From HXMU1428-3 sp965215715 (GTDB lineage: Bacteria; Pseudomonadota; Alphaproteobacteria; Rhizobiales; HXMU1428-3), in the NCBI GenBank assembly GCA_965215715.1, contig CBDCEV010000283.1, forward strand, positions 1-7,413: 7,413 nt of DNA. The letters are read 5' to 3'. Shown here piece by piece: positions 1 to 6,780 of the stretch. The position numbers were made by a program, and so were the translations under genes. Each line of letters starts with the position of its first letter. The first letter of the stretch is position 1. The notes below the pieces were generated by a model. The model did no database searches. It had not been told where the DNA came from and saw only the letters and a program-made list of their open reading frames with translations.

Positions 1-120
1 TCCATGTTGGAGGCCCTCCACAACAATGCTGATCTGGCCCCCCTCCTTCCTTTCGTCAGAATGTTCTACGGCAAGGATTCCACTTGCGTGTGGTACGACG
101 ACGAGGGAATTCCACATGAC

Positions 121-275
121 ATTCTGCAGGGTGAGGGGGGTGAGCAGGGAGACCCCCTCATGCTGGCGTTGTATGCCTGGGCCAACACGCAGCTCTCACA
201 GAAGTTCAGGCCACCCTCCGCAATGGGGAGATGTTGTTCGCGTGTCTGGACGACATCTACGTCCTCTGCGACCTT
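121..275 (+). other. Reverse transcriptase palm motifs B and C (split over two frames)
   Basis: Motif B is seen in frame 1 as EGGEQGDPLM, with Gln at 145-147, Gly at 148-150, Asp at 151-153 and Pro at 154-156; QGxP is the usual core in non-LTR and group II-type RTs. Motif C follows in frame 3 as FACLDDIYV, with the two catalytic Asp codons at 249-254. Frame 1 gives way to frame 3 near 180, between the two motifs. The residue two places before the DD pair, normally aromatic (YxDD/FxDD), is Cys here (TGT, 243-245), one base change from Tyr TAT. Motif A, with the third catalytic Asp, must lie upstream of the window. Confidence 0.85.
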
Positions 276-1220
276 TCTCGCGTTGCAGAGATTTTCCTCC
301 AGGTCAAGCAATCGCTCTTCACGCAGCCATCAAGCCGGAGGATTTGGACACCATTGGCACGGAAGCCGTGGACAGGCGAGGGCCCAGAGGAGGATCGAGG
401 GGTCGTGGTGTTGGGAGTGCCCGTCGGCCACAGGGCATTTGTGCAGAAGGTGGTTGGCAGACAAAGGGCAGTCATTTGCAGTTTCTCGGTCGAATTCCAG
501 CTGTCCAAGATGCACAGAGCGCGTGGTTGCTCCTCTTGATGTGTGCGGGCCCAGGGGCAACCACATCCTTCGCAATCTGCCACCACCAGAAGTGTCTAAT
601 TCTGTCTGGAACACGACAATCGGTTGCGGGAGTGCCTCTAAAACATTCTCGCAGTGGAGGTCCCCGATGGTGTGCCTTCAGAGGTGGCGCAGCTTCCGTT
701 CCGGGAAGGAGGGTTGGGCCTTCGAAGCGCGGCGAGGTTGGCTCCAGCGGCCTACTGGGCATCTTGGGCAGACTGTCTGTCTCAGGTGAAAGCACGTGCA
801 CCACAGGTGTGTGCTCAGCTCGTGGAAGAATTGGAAAGTCCTCTTCGAGAGCGCAGTGCGTGCGGGAAGCCCAAAACGCAGCCATCTTGTTGGCCCATGA
901 AGGCATGGAGGTTCCAGAGTGGTCCAGATTCCCGGTCACCGATTTCCCGCGCGCCGCAACCTGTCGATCCAGAGGTGGGCGAATGGACACACGGTTGGCA
1001 ATTTCACGCTTCAGTTGCTCGAGACTCCCACTTTGCAACTCGCGTGCATTTGCCACCGTTGTCCATGGACCACCAAGCTCTTCGTGCCTCGCAGCAAGGT
1101 CCTTGCGCTTCGCGCCACTTCAGCTGTCTGCCCACGTGCCCGGAGACCACATTCACAACTGAGGAATTCCGCACACTTCTCCTTGTCCGCCTACACCTGC
1201 CCCTCCACATGGACGCGCGC

Positions 1221-1274
1221 TTCTGCAAGTGCGGGGAGTTCTTGGACGTGCATGGTCACCACAGATCAGCATGT
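1221..1274 (+). other. CCHC zinc-knuckle-like motif in the C-terminal region of the retroelement
   Basis: In frame 3 the sequence FCKCGEFLDVHGHHRSAC has Cys codons at 1224-1226 and 1230-1232, His at 1257-1259 (and 1260-1262), and Cys at 1272-1274, giving C-x1-C-x8-H-x4-C. Many non-LTR RTs with a C-terminal restriction-like endonuclease (R2, CRE and related clades) carry a CCHC knuckle just before the nuclease, with the same H-x4-C spacing. The knuckle is followed by ARICRETGARVKENQLLRDLNV, split here as ARICRETGARV and NQLLRDLNV. Metal binding is inferred from spacing only. Confidence 0.7.
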
Positions 1275-1394
1275 TCACGTGTCGGTCTCTTGAAGCCGCG
1301 AGGGACCCCAACCGAGGTGTGCATGGCCCGAATCTGCCGCGAAACAGGAGCCCGCGTGAAGGAAAACCAGTTGCTTCGTGACCTCAACGTGGTG

Positions 1395-1700
1395 GTACAG
1401 GGAGGACCAGCAGCGGATTGAGGTCATCACCAACGGCCTTCCATTCTGGGGAGGCAAGCAAGTCGTCATTGACACCACGGTTGTCTCCGCGCTGACAGGT
1501 CGGGGAGCGGCGAGGGGTCGCAAGCAAGGGCAGGCGATCCACGAAGCGGAACAGGACAAGCGGCGGAGGTATCCCGAGCTGCTCCACGACCAGGTGCCAC
1601 TTCCTTGTGATGGCATTTGAGGTGGCAGGACGTTGGAGCCCCCGCGCCGTCATGTTCCTGCGGAATTTGGCTTGGTACCACCGATGGACCGCTCTGCTGG
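1395..1700 (+). other. Restriction-like-endonuclease-like C-terminal domain (broken by frameshifts)
   Basis: After the knuckle, frame 1 gives IEVITNGLPFWGGKQVVID followed by TTVVSAL, with an Asp at 1471-1473 inside a hydrophobic strand. Further on comes AEQDKRRRYPEL, with Lys at 1558-1560 and Tyr at 1570-1572. Frame 2 then gives FEVAGRWSPRAVMFLRNLA. A hydrophobic strand ending in D-x-T/V, then an A-x3-K-x3-Y helix, resembles the C-terminal PD-(D/E)xK-like nuclease of R2-type non-LTR elements, which nicks target DNA to prime reverse transcription. The assignment is by pattern only; an accessory domain of unknown function is the alternative. Frame changes near 1400 and 1590 would inactivate it. 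Confidence 0.45.
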
Positions 1701-1812
1701 CTTGCTCCGTCCAGCGAGCGTACGCGGCCAGCTTGCTGCTCTGGGCGCGGCCGCTTGCGTCAACGGGCCGGCGGTGCACGTGGGGGACCTGGACCGCCTG
1801 CCAGGCATGTGA

Positions 1813-1896
1813 GGGCGTGACCCCTGGCTTTTCTGAGGCGCGCATTGGGTAGCGTGAACTGTGACTGACTTCCTTTCTCCTTGTCCAAAAAAAAAA
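1813..1896 (+). other. Retroelement 3' end: short untranslated tail and A10 tract
   Basis: After the last protein-like residues there are about 75 bases without coding signal, including a pyrimidine-rich stretch (CTTCCTTTCTCCTTGTCC), then ten uninterrupted A at 1887-1896. An A-tract directly after the 3' tail is what target-primed reverse transcription of a polyadenylated RNA leaves, so this is the probable 3' boundary of the insertion. No AATAAA signal is visible just upstream; dinoflagellate transcripts generally lack it. The A-run could instead belong to the following A/C-rich repeat, so the boundary is good to about ten bases. Confidence 0.55.
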
Positions 1897-2066
1897 CCCA
1901 AACCCTAAACTCTATCTCCACCTGAAACCCTGAAACCTGAAAACCCTGAAACCCCAAAACCCTTGAAACCCTTGAAACCCTTGAAACCCTTGAAACCCTG
2001 AAAACCTAAACACCAAAATCCGAAACACCTGAACACCAAAACCCGAAACACCTAAACACTTGAACA
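1897..2066 (+). repeat. Degenerate telomere-like A/C-rich repeat
   Basis: The tract starts CCCAAACCCTAAAC, with one exact plant/dinoflagellate-type telomere unit CCCTAAA at 1903-1909. It continues as variants such as CCCTGAAA, CCCTTGAAA, CCTAAACA and CCCGAAACA. The top strand is almost all A and C with scattered T and G. Only one unit is canonical, so this is a diverged or interstitial telomere-like tract rather than an active telomere. It directly follows the A10 tract of the retroelement. Confidence 0.75.
1960..1995 (+). repeat. Four perfect tandem copies of the 9-mer CCCTTGAAA
   Basis: Units lie at 1960-1968, 1969-1977, 1978-1986 and 1987-1995 with no mismatch, followed by a shortened CCCTGAAAA. 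They sit inside the wider degenerate tract and are its only perfectly regular part, which suggests recent local slippage amplification. The unit resembles CCCTAAA with TG for A plus one extra T, so descent from a telomere unit is possible but not shown. Confidence 0.9.
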
Positions 2067-2122
2067 CCCACCTTTGGGGTCTCAATGGGCCTTCCTGCTG
2101 AACATTGCCGGCCGAAGGTGGG
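2067..2122. other. GC-rich island with inverted repeat at the strand-composition switch
   Basis: CCCACCTT at 2067-2074 is the exact reverse complement of AAGGTGGG at 2115-2122; the 40-base loop between them is relatively GC-rich and non-repetitive (contains GGGCCTTCCTGCTG and GCCGGCC). To the left the top strand is A/C-rich; to the right it is G/T-rich. The island is the only non-repetitive piece between 1897 and about 3262. It may be the remnant of an older unique sequence or the point where two repeat tracts joined. Confidence 0.55.
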
Positions 2123-2127
2123 GTTGT

Positions 2128-2235
2128 GTTTGAGTTGAGTTGGGTTGAGTTGAGTTGACTTGATTTAATTTGATTTTGATTTAATTTGATTTGAGTTGAG
2201 TAGAGTTGATTTGAGTTGAGTTGAGGTGTGAGTCA
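2128..2235 (+). repeat. Degenerate TTGAG pentanucleotide tract
   Basis: The sequence runs as repeated TTGAG/GTTGA units with interruptions such as TTGGG, TTGAC, TTTAA and TTTGAT. Perfect runs never exceed a few units. G/T-rich top strand, no reading frame of interest. Similar low-complexity tracts are common in large dinoflagellate genomes (recalled, not searched). Confidence 0.8.
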
Positions 2236-2460
2236 AGTGAAGGTCGGTTATGTGTAGTTAAGTGAAGTTGAGTTTAGTGCCGTGAAGTAAAGTGAAGTTA
2301 AATTTAAGTGAAGTTCAATTAATTTCAGTCAAGATACATTACGTCAAGATTTTTTCAAGTGAAGTTCAGTTCAGTTCTTGGAACAAAATTTAGTTGAGTT
2401 AAGCTCGGTCAAGTGAAGTTCTGTTTAAATGATTGAAGTCAAGTCAAGTTGAGTCGAGTT
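2236..2460 (+). repeat. Degenerate AAGTGAAGTT repeat
   Basis: The exact 10-mer AAGTGAAGTT occurs five times, at 2260-2269, 2290-2299, 2306-2315, 2357-2366 and 2411-2420, mostly preceded by TC, TT or TA. Shorter AGTCAAG, GTTCAGTT and GTTGAGT variants fill the gaps. Spacing is irregular (16 to 54 bases between starts). It grades out of the TTGAG tract and probably derives from it. Confidence 0.78.
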
Positions 2461-2555
2461 AATTAAGTTGCGTTTGAAGTTTTATGTTTTACGGTTTAAT
2501 TTTAACGTTTCAAGTTTTACGTTTAAAGGTTTACGTTCAAAGTTCAAATGTGTTT
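2461..2555 (+). repeat. TTTACGTTTAAA-like repeat
   Basis: The motif TTTTACG or TTTAACG followed by TTTCAAG or TTTAAAG recurs through about 90 bases (for example TTTTACGTTTAAAGG and TTTACGTTCAAAG). It links the AAGTGAAGTT block to the AAGGTTTT block and shares words with both, so it looks like a transitional sequence rather than a separate element. Confidence 0.6.
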
Positions 2556-3262
2556 GGAGGTTTGTAAAGCTTTCTTTGGTTTTTTAAGGTTTTATTTGGT
2601 TTTGAAAAAGTTTTACAAGATTGGACAGGTTTTTAAACGGTTTAAAAGGTTTGTGAAGGGTTCAATGGTTTCCACGGGTTTTACGAGGTTTTTCAAGTGT
2701 TTTAAAAGGTTTTTAAACGCATTTAAATAGATATTTGAAGTAATTGAAACTTTTTTTTACGAAAGATTTTTTAGGGTTTTTAAAATTTTTTTGCAGGTTT
2801 TTTACATTTTTTAAATGGATTGTTTTAAGGTTTTGAAAGGTTTGGAAGGGTTTTACAGTGTTTGACACGTTGCAAGTTTTTAAAAACGTTTTACAGGTTT
2901 TTACCAGTGTTGTAAAGATTTTACAAATAGTGTTGAACGGTTTTTTTTAAGGTGTTCAAAGGGTCCCAAATGTTTTTAAAAACTGTGCAGGGTTTACAAC
3001 TGTTTCAAAAGGGTTGTCAAAAGTTTTGATTGAAGGGTTTTTAAACTTTTTTAAAAGGTTGTAAAAGGTTTGTAAAAGGGTTTTGGAAAGGTTTCAAAAA
3101 GGTTTTTTTTTAAGTTTTTCAAAGGTTTTAATGATGTTTTAAAGATCGTTTTTTAAAAAGTTTAAACAAGTGTTCAAAAAAATTTAAGTTTTAGATTTTT
3201 TAAAAAAATCAAAGCTCAGAAGATTAATTTTGTAAATTTAAAGTTTAATGTTTAAAGTTTGT
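2556..3262 (+). repeat. Long degenerate AAGGTTTT tract
   Basis: About 700 bases are dominated by AAGGTTTT, AAAGGTTT, AAGGGTTTT and TTTTTAAA words with unit length varying around 7 to 15 bases. C is very scarce on the top strand. The 9-mer AAGGGTTTT, at 2846-2854, 3033-3041 and 3076-3084, is the reverse complement of AAAACCCTT at 1956-1964 in the A/C-rich tract. An open stretch at 2548-2730 only translates the repeat into Phe/Lys-rich sequence and is not a gene. The repeat fades into AAAGTTTAATGTTTAAAG and ends near 3262. Confidence 0.82.
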
Positions 3263-5194
3263 CATGCAGATGTCGTAACAATCTGAACAGCGCTCCAGAC
3301 GTGAAGCGTTCGTCAGTGGATTCAGGACAAGAATCAGAGCGTCCGTCGAGACGCAAGATTTTCGAGCTGTGTAAAGCTTCAAGAGTCGTCGCAAATGTTC
3401 GGACTCCGATCTTTCAAAAATCCAATGTGTGTCGACATCGCTTTGTCTGGAATCCGTGTTTTTACTTGATGAGATCAATTGATTTGAAAAGCGTGGATAC
3501 TTTTGATTGAAATGACAGTCCGTTGGATTTTCTCAATGATATACTCGATGACACACACTGGAAGTTGCTCCTGAAACGCATGTGCTATATGTGCTTTAAC
3601 GAGATAAACATATCTTTTTTCATGTTGAATAAAATACGTCCGAATCTTTTTCGAAATTGAGTATTTGTGTGTTTGGTCACGACGATTTCTGTTCGGACAT
3701 GAGGATGACAAGTTATTTTCAAGATTTTAAGATAGAACATCCGAATTATGACAAATATTACGATCATGTCCGTGTCGTCTTTGATTATGATCTTCTGTCA
3801 ATCAGCGCACTTGAAACATTCAAAGCGTGAGGATCCATCTCGACGAAGAAGATCGATTTCTCCGTTAATGAAGACGTGTCACTTGATTTGAATCTGGACT
3901 GATGTCGTGTAAGTTCATACGATGCTAAAATGAAACGTCGCTTGATACATCTCTTGATATTATCGTTTTCACAAGACGAATGCATTCATTTATAAAGAAT
4001 GATGACGCACGTCAATTGTCATTTAATTTGAAAAAGTCAACGAAAGTGATTTGATCAGAAACATGTGGTCAAGCACGTTTCGTCTGAGACAAAGGACGTG
4101 ACGAATTTCTTTGTCATCTCATTTTTAAAGAGTTCTTTAATCTCGCTTCATATGTTGTAAAAAATCGGAATGCGATATCAGAATTCTAGTGATGAGCGCA
4201 GAGAGTGAAAGATCAGCACACGAATCCAGAATTCGATGATCAAGATACGGACGCGTAAAGCAACAAAACATATCTCGACAAATGCATCACGGATCAGTTC
4301 GTATCGAGTTGAGCTACGGGACGACCCTGTCGATCATCTACGTCTGAGATGTGTTTTTTTTCGAATCTCAAATTGAAAAGGAAAAAAAATGTGAGTCATG
4401 TTCAGGGGGACATCTAGTGTCGACAATGAAAAAGATTGACAGTGATCAATATACAAAAAAAAACTGTCACGTAAAACTGAGAAGACATCGGGAGACCTTA
4501 CTTAAAACAATAAGAAATATAATTACGGACGACGACGATCAACATTAGAACGATAATTTCATCACATAGAGAATGGATGTCAAGGAATCGGCAGCGAAAT
4601 GCAACGGAAAATGGATACGACGATTTCGGCTAAAAAGCAATCTTCGAAATTTTTTATATTGAGTAATTCTGAACGTTCATCAAATTTTGTCTTTATCCAT
4701 CGTGAATAGTTACAAAAAGATGTTGATGTATGTTTTTGGATTTTGTCATATCCTAAACAATTGTCAGTAATTCCGTGCGATTGGACGACCTTCAAATCTT
4801 ATCGCGCTTATTAGATCTGTCACACATCATATCCAAAACACGATCACAAAACTGTTAGTAAAAAAATCGTGCATCTTTCCTGTCCTATATCTCGAGCACG
4901 TTGCCGTCCGACAAAATATTTTCGTTTCGTGTCTTTCAGGTTTTAATCTCTTCGATATCGCTTAAAAAGATAACTGGATTCCATCCTTAGGAAAAAAAGA
5001 AAAAGTTTCATTGAAAGAAAAAGAACCTGAGGTCTTTTACGCTGTAATTGTCCGAAGTCGTCAAGTGATCGAACGCACGGACGGATGAATCGATGATGTC
5101 TCAAAAAGTACGCGTATCGAATTGATTTCAACGAGTATGATATATGATCTTCAGTATGACGTACAACGCGAAACTATTACTTGCTTTTTTTTGT

Positions 5195-5215
5195 TGAGAG
5201 AGTCCGCATCTCTCA
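5195..5215. other. Short hairpin
   Basis: TGAGAGA (5195-5201) pairs perfectly with TCTCTCA (5209-5215) around a 7-base loop, GTCCGCA, just after a run of eight T. No conserved RNA family is recognised, and a stem of this length can arise by chance in 4 kb. Confidence 0.35.
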
Positions 5216-6412
5216 TACGGGATCCTGACGTTAAGATCAACAATCTTTGCAACATGAAAGCATAATGTCAAGTTACAATTATTATTAACAAAGTTATCGA
5301 GGACGATTTTGCGAAAATACGTGGAAATTGATAAATGATGCTAATCTTTATATGTTGAATGTCTTTCGAGATGCTGATGAAAAGTATGATTGGAAAAACA
5401 ATGTAGTTTACGAAAATTGAATTCGTAAGTTTCAGAAACGACACGTTATCGATTTGAAGAATGCTTTTTTGAAAGACATCGGATCAAGAAAAAGAAATCT
5501 ACAAACTTTTGTTTTCCTGCGTAATTCTGCGCAAACATAATTTATGCATCTGATATAACGAGTGGTCGTACGTACAGGATTGAAACACATTTTATTTTAT
5601 ATTTTTTTTTTTTGCTGAGACACATTTCCACGATCAATTTTGAAATTCCACTCGTCGAATTCTGTCACAGAACAAATTAGTAAAGTTAAAGAATAACAAA
5701 TTTTCATCTGTAGAATATCAACTGTTGAACATCAATATTTTTAACTTTTCTGATCATTAGGAAATATGCTCATAATAAAAAGAAAAATATCATAACTACG
5801 GGAACACGTGTTTTTAATTATTTGATAAAAAAGATTTGTATCTCACTCAAGGAATCCCACATTACAGATATCGTCGATCGTATACTTGTAATTCTTCGAA
5901 AATTTATCATTAAAAAGTCCAACGTTCGACAACGAAGAGAAATAAACGAGACAATAAAAAGCAATAGTTTTTTTGATGATTTCACATCGTTCTTAAATGG
6001 ATGATGAAAATATGACTTACGACGTTTCGAAAAAAAATAATTAAATTGTTTGTCGTCGATTATACGTGATGTTGCGCTTGCCTTTTTGCGACTCAGAACA
6101 TATTTCACGATACCCTCGACATTCATAAACGATTTGTTTTTATCCAGTTGGAATTTGTTTTAGTCAACATTTACGTCGCGTAAAAAAATTAAATTTGTTG
6201 CTTTTGAAAGCGAATCGTCGCACGCACATAATTGAAATCCGTTAATTTTATCTTTTCGTGTCTGAAGACAAATATTGTGACGAAATCATTGTAAGTTCTG
6301 ATCCTTGATATGATTGAAAATGATAAGGAGGATATGTTTTTTCGAAACGTTTGTTGGAGAAAAGTGTATCAACGATATTCAAAATGAAGCAAAGAACAAC
6401 TCTTATTTTTCG

Positions 6413-6459
6413 TTTATTTGTTTGGATGATGCTTTTTGTAACAATTTCGAACAAATAAA
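6413..6459. repeat. AT-rich 10-base inverted repeat
   Basis: TTTATTTGTT at 6413-6422 is the exact reverse complement of AACAAATAAA at 6450-6459, with a 27-base spacer. The arms are nearly pure A/T, so chance occurrence is fairly likely. No function is assigned. Confidence 0.4.
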
Positions 6460-6668
6460 AAAGACACATCAAGGTCACTGGTTTGTTCGCGATTCCATAT
6501 TCTTCGACAGGGTTCAACGAAATTTGATGGTCTGAAGATTCTTGAAAGCAATCAAAAAGGAGTGATTTGCAGAAGATTGAGATTAATGTTATTTCGATAA
6601 TTAAAAAATTAAAGTAAGGGAAAAACGCATAATCAACTAAACACAGAGAGTTCATGATGTATTGATGG

Positions 6669-6780
6669 AAAGTCGTCCCACTGGATCGTCTCGTCGAATT
6701 TCTCACATAATTCAATCAATATAATTTTGACAAAGTCGTCCGTGGAGTCACTACGATTTTTTTTTTGAACGGACGACTTT
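6669..6780. repeat. AAAGTCGTCC repeated three times, two copies forming a 12-base perfect inverted repeat
   Basis: AAAGTCGTCC occurs at 6669-6678 and 6732-6741, and as its reverse complement GGACGACTTT at 6771-6780. The second and third copies extend to a perfect 12-base inverted repeat, AAAGTCGTCCGT (6732-6743) and ACGGACGACTTT (6769-6780), with a 25-base loop containing a run of ten T. Possible readings are a hairpin in a transcript, the remnant of a small inverted-repeat element, or a chance product of the GACGA/TCGTC word bias of this region. Confidence 0.6.

Larger units (their letters stand above)
1..1812 (+). pseudogene. Frame-disrupted 3' part of a non-LTR-type retroelement polyprotein (reverse transcriptase plus C-terminal zinc knuckle and endonuclease-like domain)
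   Basis: The product would be a reverse transcriptase that copies element RNA into a chromosomal target. The window opens inside the RT domain, after motif A, so the 5' part lies upstream. Protein-like segments in order: frame 1 (1 to ~180, QGEGGEQGDPLM); frame 3 (~183-312, FACLDDIYV); frame 2 (~312-366, HAAIKPEDLD); frame 3 (~367-447, RGVVVLGVPVGHRAFVQ); frame 1 (~448-477, RWLADK); frame 2 (~478-557, RIPAVQDAQSAWLLLLMCA); frame 1 (~556-608, NHILRNLPPPE); frame 3 (~612-850, with TAA at 639-641); frame 2 (~855-940, LLAHEGMEVPEWSRF); frame 3 (~955-1400, DPEVGEWTHGWQFHAS and the knuckle); frame 1 (~1400-1590, IEVITNGLPFWGG); frame 2 (~1590-1770, FEVAGRWSPRAVMFLRNLA). A return to frame 1 near 1770 could end the protein at TGA 1810-1812 (GDLDRLPGM). 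Segment order and residues match a family I remember from dinoflagellate genomes. No single frame encodes it. Retroelement identity is secure; the exact clade and break points are approximate. Confidence 0.88.

Noticed and set aside
472..1056. A 194-codon open frame on the minus strand
   Set aside because: It is antisense to the retroelement, resembles no family I know, and is explained by the low stop density of GC-rich sequence.
26..1162. A 378-codon open frame on the + strand, the longest in the window
   Set aside because: Only parts of it (about 312-366, 478-557 and 855-940) carry retroelement-like residues; the rest is out-of-frame translation of the RT pseudogene rich in Arg, Ser and Gly. 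It is open because the region is GC-rich, not because it is one protein.
1897..2066. A true chromosome-end telomere
   Set aside because: Only one exact CCCTAAA unit is present, the array is irregular, and more than 5 kb of other sequence follows. At most it is interstitial or relict.
2548..2730. A 60-codon Phe/Lys-rich open frame (FKRFKRFVKG)
   Set aside because: It is a direct translation of the AAGGTTTT repeat; the apparent peptide periodicity comes from the DNA repeat.
3245..3711. Short open frames on both strands just after the repeat tract (up to 83 codons)
   Set aside because: Both strands are open in the same place, lengths are near chance, and no motif is visible.
5818..6126. Overlapping open frames of 102 codons (minus) and 60 codons (plus)
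   Set aside because: Composition-driven Lys/Ile/Ser/Phe-rich translations with no domain; no reason to prefer either strand.
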